From IMG/VR virus record IMGVR_UViG_3300025853_000338, positions 1 through 33,556 of that record: 33,556 bases of DNA; one strand, written 5' to 3'. Numbering within the stretch: position 1 is the first letter of the stretch; each line of letters opens with the position of its first letter. Positions 14,756-19,867 of the stretch are shown one piece after another. The position numbers and the translations under genes are program-made. Under the pieces are notes generated by a model, which did no database searches, was not told where the DNA came from, and saw only the letters and a list, made by a program, of their open reading frames with translations. Origin of the DNA: a virus.

Positions 14756-15340
14756 AACATTGTGAATACGTTTCCATGCAACCCATGTCGCAGCTTGCAT
14801 CTCGTAGGCTGTCATGCCGTGCTTTTTGCCAGCCCTACGGTAGGCTTCTTGCAATTCAGCACGAAGCTTTTTGCCTATGTTAGGTACTTTCTGCATGGTG
14901 CGTCTGTCCTTGTTAGCGATGCACCATGCATGACCGTCTATTACGCATACATCATTGCCATTAATACAGTTAGCAAAATCGGTTATCTTAGGGCCATTGA
15001 GTATGAAAGAAACGTCTTCCATATTGTGCGGCATAGATTGTAGAATAAACCAAGCCTTGTCTCGCATCTTAGGGTAAGTGCTAGGCTTAGTATCCTCAAC
15101 ATAACCGCCCTCAGTAAATATGCGGCACATCTTGTCAGCGTTACGCACGTTCATTGCCCAATCATTGGTAGGGCTTAGTGCAGCAATCACACCAATAACA
15201 ATGTGCAATGGCAGTTCATACTTGTCTGCTATCTCTTGCGCCAATTCCTTAGCGTCTGCGTACCAAGTCAGACCGTGATCGATCTCATCTTGTGTAGCTT
15301 GTTTGAAGCAAGCAAGTATGTTGCGTGTGTATTGTGTCAT
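14753..15340 (-). CDS. DUF7178-like phage protein, 195 aa
   Basis: Recognisable blocks are GLTWYADAKELAQEIADKY, VIGVIAALSPTNDWAMNVRN, LNGPKITDFANCI, VCVIDGHAWCIA and, near the end, MQAATWVAWKRIH. This order matches, from memory, a phage family listed as DUF7178, whose ALSP/W..N, GxKI.F and vDgHa layout recalls the helix-hairpin-helix DNA-glycosylase architecture. A DNA-binding or base-excision role is therefore possible but unproven; I see no confirmed catalytic lysine/aspartate pair. GAGGTG lies before the ATG. It is the second gene of the leftward block and so probably expressed early. Confidence 0.62.
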   Translation of the reverse strand: MTQYTRNILACFKQATQDEIDHGLTWYADAKELAQEIADKYELPLHIVIGVIAALSPTNDWAMNVRNADKMCRIFTEGGYVEDTKPSTYPKMRDKAWFILQSMPHNMEDVSFILNGPKITDFANCINGNDVCVIDGHAWCIANKDRRTMQKVPNIGKKLRAELQEAYRRAGKKHGMTAYEMQAATWVAWKRIHNV

Positions 15341-15507
15341 AGTGTCACCTCTTGATCTATCATGTCATTGTGTACCTTAGCCATGAGATTATACATCATC
15401 ATTGCACCTGTCAATACCATAGGATCACGAGCTTTGTTTATCCATGCTTCTAGTTCACGCATATCTTTAGGCGTGTGAAACATTCCAAGCGTATCTATCT
15501 TAGTCAT
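15337..15507 (-). CDS. First gene of the leftward block, 56-aa protein
   Basis: The start at 15507 is chosen because GAGGTG lies seven bases upstream; a longer frame from 15558 would run through the promoter region. The product begins MTKIDTLGMFHTPKDMREL and is helical and methionine-rich (TGAMMMYNLMAKVHNDM). Function unknown. Same GAGGTGACACT ribosome-binding context as the next gene, with which it overlaps by 4 bases. Confidence 0.55.
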   Translation of the reverse strand: MTKIDTLGMFHTPKDMRELEAWINKARDPMVLTGAMMMYNLMAKVHNDMIDQEVTL

Positions 15508-15533
15508 AAGTGTCACCTCACTGTTGAATGTAT

Positions 15534-15565
15534 TTAGTAGTGACACAGCCAAAACCATATGTCAA
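15534..15565 (-). promoter_or_regulatory. Candidate leftward promoter of the replication block
   Basis: Minus-strand TTGACA (15565-15560) lies upstream of the first leftward gene. The best -10 nearby, TACTAA (15539-15534), is 20 bases away, longer than ideal, so either the promoter is weak or it needs an activator. It is framed by the inverted repeat at 15542-15604. Confidence 0.4.
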
Positions 15566-15604
15566 GCATAAGCTGCGGTTGGCCGCAGTTATCCTGGCTG
15601 TGTC
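15542..15604. repeat. Nested inverted repeats over the leftward promoter
   Basis: An outer perfect 10-bp pair, GACACAGCCA (15542-15551) and TGGCTGTGTC (15595-15604), encloses a perfect 6-bp hairpin CTGCGG-TTGG-CCGCAG (15573-15588). The -35 element lies between the hairpin and the left outer arm. This is a strong candidate operator, or a folded leader if transcription begins further right. Confidence 0.65.
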
Positions 15605-15610
15605 CAAACA

Positions 15611-15630
15611 AAAGACATCCAAAGACATCC
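15611..15630. repeat. 10-bp tandem duplication
   Basis: AAAGACATCC is repeated exactly twice in tandem. It lies just outside the nested inverted repeat; a possible half of a protein-binding array. Confidence 0.5.
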
Positions 15631-15634
15631 AGTA

Positions 15635-15879
15635 GACGGACTGATGTATTTTACCGTTCTTGAGTTGAGCTTGACGTTATCGCATCAACAATTATTTGCT
15701 ATCCACCCTTGCTCAAAGACGCAATGCGCCTATCGGGTTTCTTCAATAGTCCGTTCTTTAAGCGGATCATTTAGTCGCACGTCAGAGTCCACTGACTTAT
15801 AGTAATGGGTTGCAAAGCCCAACGCTGTAGCAATCTTTCGTTCTATCTTTGGTGTGGGCTATTATCACCATCTGGCCCA
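15635..15879 (+). ncRNA. Possible structured RNA element
   Basis: Complementary segments are frequent here: GACGGACT/AGTCCGTT (15635-15642 with 15748-15755, one G-U), TTGAGC/GCTCAA (15665-15670 with 15711-15716) nested inside it, GTCAG-6-CTGAC (15781-15796), TGGGTT-GCAA-AGCCCA (15806-15821, a GNRA tetraloop hairpin), and TGGGC/GCCCA (15855-15859 with 15875-15879). The stretch is GC-richer than the rest of the region and has no gene. Strand and transcription are unproven; the plus strand is assumed from the tetraloop. Confidence 0.35.
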
Positions 15880-15894
15880 TTGTTCTGTGTATTC

Positions 15895-15941
15895 AGTCTG
15901 TTTTATTTTAGTCTGTTAGTCAAGTTCTAATTTTAGTCTGT
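15895..15941. repeat. Three AGTCTGT repeats
   Basis: AGTCTGT occurs at 15895, 15910 and 15935 in a T-rich context; the second and third are both preceded by TTTT. Spacings are 15 and 25 bases. Operator-like, function unknown. Confidence 0.45.
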
Positions 15942-16006
15942 CTTATTTGATAGGGCTTTTCACCGTATCTGTCAGAAGGACGCTGAAACACTTTGAAGAA
16001 CCTACG

Positions 16007-16076
16007 TTGCTTGCGATTTGTTTCTTGTCGCTTTCGATAACTCATACTTGCAAATGATGAAGACGGACGCAAGCAA
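16007..16076. repeat. 9-bp perfect inverted repeat with 52-base loop
   Basis: TTGCTTGCG (16007-16015) and CGCAAGCAA (16068-16076) are perfectly complementary. A run of As follows on the plus strand, so on the minus strand T-residues precede the stem, which is not a terminator layout. Could be a binding-site pair or an origin element. Confidence 0.45.
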
Positions 16077-16237
16077 AAAATTGCAATGTGTGTAACTTTT
16101 TTGGGGGGTAGGGGTATTTTTGGGTATATACACTATAAATATACAAAGGTTTTTACATCTTTAGGTTGTGCATCACTTATGCTTTTTTCGCATTGCTATG
16201 TTATATTATAACACTTTATTGCTCTTTTCACGCCGTC

Positions 16238-16254
16238 ACTGATAGCTTATCAGT
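16238..16254. promoter_or_regulatory. Palindromic operator-like site
   Basis: ACTGATA-GCT-TATCAGT is a perfect 7-bp dyad with a 3-base centre, the size of a typical dimeric-repressor operator. CTCTTTT follows, so a weak rightward terminator is the alternative. Confidence 0.45.
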
Positions 16255-16371
16255 CTCTTTTGCTAATGTTTTCAATGGTTTACTAGCTTAGCACAGCATA
16301 AAATACACTTTAAAGGCGAGCTGCTTAGCTTAATGCAACTAAAAAGTGTCCAGTTCAACCTAAAGTTGCGA

Positions 16372-16397
16372 GGGGAGGGGCGAGGGCCACCAGGGGG
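16372..16397 (+). other. Four-run G-quadruplex motif
   Basis: G-runs at 16372-16375, 16377-16380, 16384-16386 and 16393-16397, with loops of 1, 3 and 6 bases, satisfy the canonical G3+ N1-7 rule on the plus strand. It is conspicuous in an AT-rich region and directly abuts the hairpin at 16400-16440. Confidence 0.55.
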
Positions 16398-16399
16398 TT

Positions 16400-16440
16400 A
16401 CCCCGTTATATATACATACTCTGCAACACACGGGGTTTTT
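16400..16440 (+). terminator. Attenuator-like terminator hairpin
   Basis: ACCCCGT (16400-16406) pairs perfectly with ACGGGGT (16430-16436), followed by Ts to 16440. The 23-base loop is long. The CCCC of the left arm can instead pair with GGGG just upstream (16394-16397, loop TTA), so terminator and alternative fold exclude each other. Confidence 0.4.
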
Positions 16441-16491
16441 CAAAAGAGTCGTACACAAAGACGTACACACAAGCTAATCTTAATCACGTTA

Positions 16492-16514
16492 TGTTACAAT
16501 TGTTACAATATAAT
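16492..16514 (+). promoter_or_regulatory. Tandem TGTTACAAT with consensus -10
   Basis: TGTTACAAT is repeated exactly in tandem (16492-16500, 16501-16509) and runs into a perfect TATAAT (16509-16514). No good -35 is found 16-18 bases upstream; the repeats may be activator or repressor sites. Confidence 0.35.
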
Positions 16515-16545
16515 CACTTTTTATTGCAGTTTGTACGATTAGGGA

Positions 16546-16573
16546 TTGACATGGGGGTAAAAATGTGTAAAAC
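16546..16573 (+). promoter_or_regulatory. Candidate rightward promoter
   Basis: Perfect -35 TTGACA (16546-16551), 16-base spacer, TAAAAC (16568-16573). Weaker than the promoter at 16691. Confidence 0.35.
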
Positions 16574-16590
16574 TGCGTAGCAGTAGCAGC

Positions 16591-16658
16591 CCTAAGTTAA
16601 ACATTAGAGTTAAAACAAAAGAAATATGAACCTAAGATAGTTAAACTTAGAGTTAAAC
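16591..16658. repeat. Duplicated unit with four AGTTAAA sites
   Basis: CCTAAG followed by paired AGTTAAA sites occurs twice with a 40-base period: AGTTAAA at 16595, 16608, 16639 and 16651. The core AGTTAA is shared with the 14707-14733 iterons. It lies just upstream of the 16691 promoter, so it could be a regulator array or origin iterons. Confidence 0.55.
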
Positions 16659-16690
16659 TACACAAAAGTAAACATTCTTTAATTTAACCC

Positions 16691-16719
16691 TTGACATGTA
16701 ACTACTTATATGTTACTAT
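16691..16719 (+). promoter_or_regulatory. Rightward sigma-70-like promoter
   Basis: Perfect -35 TTGACA (16691-16696), 17-base spacer, -10 TACTAT (16714-16719). The spacer end TATATGT is shared with the capsid promoter at 27359. This is the best candidate to start the rightward virion transcript, giving a leader of roughly 170 bases before the gene at 16896. Confidence 0.6.
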
Positions 16720-16758
16720 CCTCTAAGTAACTACATAACGTATAACTATAAAGTTACT
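16698..16758. promoter_or_regulatory. GTAAC/GTTAC operator-like array
   Basis: GTAAC or its complement GTTAC occurs at 16698, 16712, 16727 and 16753; AGTAACT (16726-16732) and AGTTACT (16752-16758) form a perfect 7-bp inverted repeat. The first two copies lie within the promoter spacer and -10. It looks like a binding array controlling the rightward transcript. Confidence 0.45.
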
Positions 16759-16765
16759 ACTATAG

Positions 16766-16869
16766 CGTATTACGGAGAATATTTGTACATATATAGCTAG
16801 TGTTGTCTCTTCCATCATGTGTCTCCCCTCCTACACTCCCTACATTTGTACATTTATCTCTGTAATACG
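16766..16869 (+). repeat. Long-range inverted repeat in the rightward leader
   Basis: CGTATTAC-G-GAGA (16766-16778) pairs with TCTC-T-GTAATACG (16857-16869): 13 positions with one G-U. The loop holds two copies of ATTTGTACAT (16781-16790, 16844-16853). In RNA this would fold most of the leader upstream of the first rightward gene. Confidence 0.5.
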
Positions 16870-16895
16870 TCTTTTACATGAAATAACTCTTGACA

Positions 16896-17156
16896 ATGCG
16901 TAAAAAACCAGTACAACTATATGCAAGTGAAACCGTAATAGAAGACTTTTACGAAGCTATAGCTGATAACAACCCTCGTGCTTTACATAAAGTTCATATA
17001 CCTAAGTCGGATGTGTTCTATGTACGTGAAGCCATATATCAGCGTACTGGTGAGCACTACACGTTAGACCACGTTGAACGTGCGATGTACTTAGAGGGAC
17101 ACTTACAGGCACATGAAGTGCTTGACCCTGAGAGAAAACGAGAGTATGGTGAATAA
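16896..17156 (+). CDS. First gene of the rightward block, 86-aa protein
   Basis: The start is ATG at 16896, since an upstream TTG in frame (16890) would add only two residues. The product begins MRKKPVQLYASETVIEDF and is a charged, mainly helical protein with histidines and tyrosines; no family recognised. No clear Shine-Dalgarno precedes it, which is unusual in this window and could reflect a folded leader or regulated translation. Its TAA overlaps the next ATG (TAATG). Confidence 0.6.
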   Translation: MRKKPVQLYASETVIEDFYEAIADNNPRALHKVHIPKSDVFYVREAIYQRTGEHYTLDHVERAMYLEGHLQAHEVLDPERKREYGE

Positions 17157-17440
17157 TGGCTACAACTAAAGATGTAGAGCGGTTGCCTAGCGGGAAGTTA
17201 AAGTACCGTGGTGAAACTTATCCAGGTTACAACAAACCGAAGCGACTATCGGGTGAAGCTAAGAAGTCAGCCGTGTTAGCTAAGAAGGGTGATCAGGTAA
17301 AAGTTGTACGCTTTGGTGATCCTGACATGCCTATCCGTAAAGATAACCCAGGTGCACGTAAAAACTTCAGAGCCAGACATAGTTGTGACACAGCGAAGGA
17401 CAAGTTCACTGCACGTTACTGGTCATGTAAGGCTTGGTAG
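17156..17440 (+). CDS. Small basic phage protein, probably DUF6321
   Basis: 94 aa, lysine/arginine-rich. The C-terminal half shows DPDMPIRKDNPGARKNFRAR, then HSCDTAKDKFTARYWSCKAW. I recall this arrangement (KxNPxxRKxFRARHxCD...RYWSCKxW) from a small family conserved in marine phages, which I believe is DUF6321; the label is from memory. Two cysteines and one histidine could bind metal. Its position at the head of the virion block suggests a structural or DNA-associated role. Confidence 0.62.
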   Translation: MATTKDVERLPSGKLKYRGETYPGYNKPKRLSGEAKKSAVLAKKGDQVKVVRFGDPDMPIRKDNPGARKNFRARHSCDTAKDKFTARYWSCKAW

Positions 17441-17445
17441 TAGCT

Positions 17446-17721
17446 ATGAGTGATCTTAAACTCCCTGTAGCACTTGTAGCAGCGATGGCTATACAACTTG
17501 TAGCTGCTGTGTGGTGGGTATCCAAACAGGCCCACACTATTGAGGTACTACAGCAAGACGTTGTAGATATGAAGACTTATATGAACTCTATGGACATAGA
17601 CTTAGAGGCTTTGATAGAGTTCGCTACGTTTACAGAGAACAGGTGGGCTGAAGAGTACAGCAATGATTTGACTTACGAGAGATCCTTTGGTACTAAGGAA
17701 CCTGTGATTGAAATCGACTAG
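17446..17721 (+). CDS. Membrane-anchored small protein, 91 aa
   Basis: ATG at 17446 is preferred over an upstream TTG. Product begins MSDLKLPVALVAAMAIQLVA, one transmembrane helix (about 5-24) with a WWVSKQ boundary, then a long acidic helix (HTIEVLQQDVVDMKTYMNSM) and a C-terminal acidic tail. The N-in, single-helix plus coiled-coil layout resembles small spanin-like or tail-associated membrane proteins seen near phage virion genes; a lysis role is possible but unproven. Confidence 0.6.
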   Translation: MSDLKLPVALVAAMAIQLVAAVWWVSKQAHTIEVLQQDVVDMKTYMNSMDIDLEALIEFATFTENRWAEEYSNDLTYERSFGTKEPVIEID

Positions 17722-17812
17722 CACTAAGAAGCTACCTAAACGTAAACGTCCAATACAGAAACTGAAGAAGAAACGCTATCTTCAGAAAAAACAAGAGAAG
17801 AGCAAGCATTGA
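17708..17812 (+). CDS. Possible 34-aa very basic microprotein
   Basis: A frame with a TTG start overlaps the end of the preceding gene and ends in TGA at 17810-17812, overlapping the TTG start of the next gene. The product is roughly half lysine or arginine (KKLPKRKRPIQKLKKKRYLQ). It fills an otherwise empty 87-base gap with perfect coupling, but the TTG start lacks a clear ribosome-binding site. Tentative. Confidence 0.35.
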   Translation: MKSTSTKKLPKRKRPIQKLKKKRYLQKKQEKSKH

Positions 17813-18060
17813 CTTTAATATCTCACTTTCCTTTACCTAGCTTTCCTTTTCAGACTCACGAGAACATAGTCTTTGAGAAGGCTGACAAAGATAGGTCTAG
17901 TAGGAACAATGAAGAGTATAAGCCAGAGCAGCCTAACTTAGTCACACCTGATACACCAGTAGAAGACTTGAAGTTAGTCAATCAGATGTACGCCTATAAC
18001 CCTGACCCTAATAAGCTGCGTAAGCCTGACGGTCAGATAGTTAACTTTATTATAGCTTAA
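17809..18060 (+). CDS. Hypothetical protein, 83 aa, TTG start
   Basis: No ATG exists near the beginning; the only methionine codon is far inside, so TTG at 17809 is used, preceded by a GAGAAG-type site. The product is proline-rich and polar (FPLPSFPFQTHENIVFEKAD, then KPEQPNLVTPDTPVEDLKL) and looks largely disordered. Function unknown; part of the small-gene series before terminase. Confidence 0.5.
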   Translation: MTLISHFPLPSFPFQTHENIVFEKADKDRSSRNNEEYKPEQPNLVTPDTPVEDLKLVNQMYAYNPDPNKLRKPDGQIVNFIIA

Positions 18061-18065
18061 CTTAT

Positions 18066-18746
18066 ATGCCGTACTTAACGAGTAGCATACCGTATTTCAA
18101 AGCGTGGGTACGCCGTGAATACACGAAGAACTTAGAGGATTATCATGGAGAGTATCTTCACTGCATGGTCATTGGTGTTACTACCATGCCAAACAGAACG
18201 CTCAGCTTTCAAGTCATTTTTACAGGCTGCGAGTCAGACTTCACAGAAGACGAAGAAAACGTCCACGGTGGGGCTATGTGGGCTAGGATGCCGCTCACTG
18301 CGTTGGTTGCGGATACACCTCTGGCTGAGTGGCCTAACGAGTTACCCCCGTACTTAGCTCAGCCGTGGGACTGTATGTCTCACACACATAGTGTATATAA
18401 GTTAGAACGTGCAAGCCCAGCGCCGTGGATAGCTAAGGTAGACGGAGAGTTCTACCCGGCTAAGTACTACTTCACAGTAGACTACACGGATAACGAGGTA
18501 GCTGACGATCCAGCACAGCATAAACAGAGTCACGTATTAGAATTACTTGATGCGGGTCCATATACAGGTAACATCGTTGCGTTACCCAATAACAGAGTGA
18601 GAGTAACTCACCCAGCGTGGTTTGAGACAGGCGAGGGAGCACCAGACTTCAAGCCTAACCAGCACACATATCACTCTAAGCAAGACGTAGATTACATATG
18701 GGATACGCAACGAGTGTTTAACAATCTGTATAACGAGGAAGACTGA
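18066..18746 (+). CDS. Conserved-looking phage protein, 226 aa
   Basis: Acidic and aromatic-rich with beta-strand patterns (LSFQVIFTG, GGAMWARMPLTALV, KYYFTVDY, HVLELLDAGPYTGNIVALPN). The N terminus SSIPYFKAWVRREY looks amphipathic. I do not recognise the family, although similar unannotated proteins occur in the pre-terminase region of marine podophages. A virion or assembly role is inferred only from position. Confidence 0.55.
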   Translation: MPYLTSSIPYFKAWVRREYTKNLEDYHGEYLHCMVIGVTTMPNRTLSFQVIFTGCESDFTEDEENVHGGAMWARMPLTALVADTPLAEWPNELPPYLAQPWDCMSHTHSVYKLERASPAPWIAKVDGEFYPAKYYFTVDYTDNEVADDPAQHKQSHVLELLDAGPYTGNIVALPNNRVRVTHPAWFETGEGAPDFKPNQHTYHSKQDVDYIWDTQRVFNNLYNEED

Positions 18747-18747
18747 C

Positions 18748-19113
18748 ATGATGATGGGAAAGAAAAAGAAGGGCTACGCTGCAGGTGGGGCATTGAAGAA
18801 ACCTAGTGCTTCAGAGAAGGGTGTAAAGAAGTTACCCAAGACTGTACGTAACAAAATGGGCTACATGAAAGATGGTGGCAAGGTTAAGAAAAAAGGTTAC
18901 GCTATGGGTGGTATGACAGGTTCGTACAACCCTACTCAGGCTGACATGCAGCGTCAACAGAATATGATGCAAGCTCAGCAACCTAAGCCAGCTATGAAAA
19001 ATGGCGGCATGATGAAAAAGAAAAAAGGTTACGCTAAGGGCGGTAAGGTAATGACGTACAACTTAGGTGGTATGGTCAAAGCACAAACTGACAACCGTAA
19101 GAACAAGAAGTAA
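18748..19113 (+). CDS. Lys/Gly repeat protein with KKGYAxGG motifs
   Basis: 121 aa, very basic and glycine/methionine-rich. A motif KKKGYAxGG occurs three times (residues about 5-14, 47-55 and 92-100), separated by low-complexity stretches including NMMQAQQPKPAMKNGGMMKK. A related YGGAVKGYAEGD segment occurs in the 589-aa protein at 24661. Such motifs recur in marine phage virion proteins; the repeat could bind DNA or another capsid protein. Three ATG codons in a row make the exact start uncertain. Confidence 0.6.
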   Translation: MMMGKKKKGYAAGGALKKPSASEKGVKKLPKTVRNKMGYMKDGGKVKKKGYAMGGMTGSYNPTQADMQRQQNMMQAQQPKPAMKNGGMMKKKKGYAKGGKVMTYNLGGMVKAQTDNRKNKK

Positions 19114-19119
19114 CACTAG

Positions 19120-19479
19120 ATGCCTGTACTTAATAATGGATCTAAGTTTGTAACACACGCTACTGCTCTGACAGGTACATCTGACACGGATTGTTACGTT
19201 GTACCTGATCACTTTTCATCACACCTAGAGCACTTGATGATTACAAACAGTGATTCTAGTAATAGAAACTACACTATTAAGTACTACGAGAAGGCAGCGA
19301 ATACTACGTTTACTTTGTTTACAGCACATGCAGTTGCAGGTAAAGGTGCTGAATCTGTGTTTACTGTAGACAAACCTTTGTTCTTACACGCTGAAGACAA
19401 GATAATTGTAGCAGCGGGTACAGCAGATACGCTTACCGTTATTGTAGCTGCAGAGGAGTTCTTTGATCCTAATCGCTAA
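19120..19479 (+). CDS. Probable virion protein, 119 aa
   Basis: Begins MPVLNNGSKFVTHATALTGT and has an alternating polar/hydrophobic beta pattern throughout (HLEHLMITNSD, YTIKYYEKAAN, DKIIVAAGTADTLTVIVA), like a small jelly-roll or fibre-type domain. Small beta-rich proteins in this position are often head-decoration or neck components. No family can be named. Confidence 0.55.
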   Translation: MPVLNNGSKFVTHATALTGTSDTDCYVVPDHFSSHLEHLMITNSDSSNRNYTIKYYEKAANTTFTLFTAHAVAGKGAESVFTVDKPLFLHAEDKIIVAAGTADTLTVIVAAEEFFDPNR

Positions 19480-19534
19480 TTGCATAACGGGATTGCAAAC
19501 TTGTATGTAGTACGCTAACATAAAATATGATATA

Positions 19535-19569
19535 ACTATCTCCACAGCACATAAGCAAAAGGAGATAGT
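19535..19569 (+). promoter_or_regulatory. Hairpin sequestering the DUF1127 ribosome-binding site
   Basis: ACTATCTCC (19535-19543) is perfectly complementary to GGAGATAGT (19561-19569), with a 17-base loop; the right arm contains the Shine-Dalgarno of the ATG at 19573. A weak promoter-like pair lies upstream (TTGCAA 19493-19498, 17 bases, TAACAT 19516-19521). Translation of the next gene may therefore be switched by melting or by a ligand. Confidence 0.6.
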
Positions 19570-19572
19570 GCA

Positions 19573-19713
19573 ATGTTTAAACGTATATTAAAGCGGTTCC
19601 AAGAGAACCAACAACGCAGAGCAGACTATTGGATACTCATGAATTTGAGTGACAAAGAACTGCACGATATGGGGATCAGTCGTGGCGAAGTCAGGCAAAA
19701 AGTCTACGGTTAA
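19573..19713 (+). CDS. DUF1127 small protein
   Basis: 46 aa. The C-terminal half LSDKELHDMGISRGEV (residues 25-40), preceded by YW, is the diagnostic DUF1127 pattern. The N terminus is basic and helical (FKRILKRFQENQQRRAD). DUF1127 proteins are abundant in alphaproteobacteria; CcaF1 of Rhodobacter sphaeroides is an RNA-binding protein affecting small-RNA maturation and mRNA turnover. A phage copy might act on host RNA. It has a consensus AAAGGAGA site inside a hairpin and overlaps the next gene by 32 bases. The gap before it breaks the otherwise packed operon, so it looks like a host-derived insertion (moron). Confidence 0.82.
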   Translation: MFKRILKRFQENQQRRADYWILMNLSDKELHDMGISRGEVRQKVYG

Positions 19714-19867
19714 TGCAGCGGGTAATTATACTAAGCCTACTATGCGTAAGCGCTTGGTTGCTTCCGTCAAAGCTGGCGGGAAAGGTGGAAAGCCCGGACA
19801 ATGGAGCGCCAGGAAAGCCCAAATGGTTGCTAAGCAGTACAAAGCTAAGGGCGGGGGTTATAAGTAA
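19682..19867 (+). CDS. Small basic protein, 61 aa, GTG start
   Basis: GTG at 19682 (with GGGGA seven bases upstream) begins VAKSGKKSTVNAAGNYTKPT; an earlier TTG would lie deeper in the DUF1127 gene. The body continues with RKRLVASVKAGGKGGKPGQW and SARKAQMVAKQYKAKGGGYK. I recall nearly the same protein in many marine phages, always small and without known function. Basic, glycine-rich composition suggests nucleic-acid binding or packaging association. Confidence 0.62.
   Translation: MAKSGKKSTVNAAGNYTKPTMRKRLVASVKAGGKGGKPGQWSARKAQMVAKQYKAKGGGYK

Larger units (their letters stand above)
15508..16895. other. Divergent non-coding regulatory region, 1.4 kb
   Basis: No convincing gene was found on either strand. 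It separates the leftward replication block from the rightward virion block and must hold both start points of transcription. Contents are listed separately: nested inverted repeats, tandem repeats, stem-loops, a G-quadruplex motif with terminator, operator-like repeats and promoters. Other items seen are CGTACACA twice (16450, 16462), a G-run cluster at 16103-16124, and a GTTATA-T-TATAAC palindrome at 16200-16212. The right half is very AT-rich (18 G/C in 16681-16740) compared with 28 of 60 in 15721-15780. A replication origin or attP could lie here, but neither can be shown. Confidence 0.7.

Noticed and set aside
16103-16124. Second G-quadruplex
   Set aside because: Only three separate G-runs are present, one short of the canonical four.
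16169-16188. GCAT-CACTT-ATGC followed by six Ts as a terminator
   Set aside because: A 4-bp AT-containing stem is too weak; noted instead as a copy of the CTTATGCTT motif.
16333-16542. 69-codon plus-strand frame in the intergenic region
   Set aside because: It runs through the G-quadruplex and terminator-like hairpin, has no ribosome-binding site and an unlikely composition.
16890-16895. TTGACA as a -35 element
   Set aside because: It abuts the ATG of the first rightward gene and no -10 follows at a sensible place; probably chance.
15508-16895. Search for tRNA genes, an attP core or a CRISPR array
   Set aside because: No cloverleaf with a T-loop consensus, no regular spacer-repeat pattern and no segment recognisable as a tRNA 3' end.
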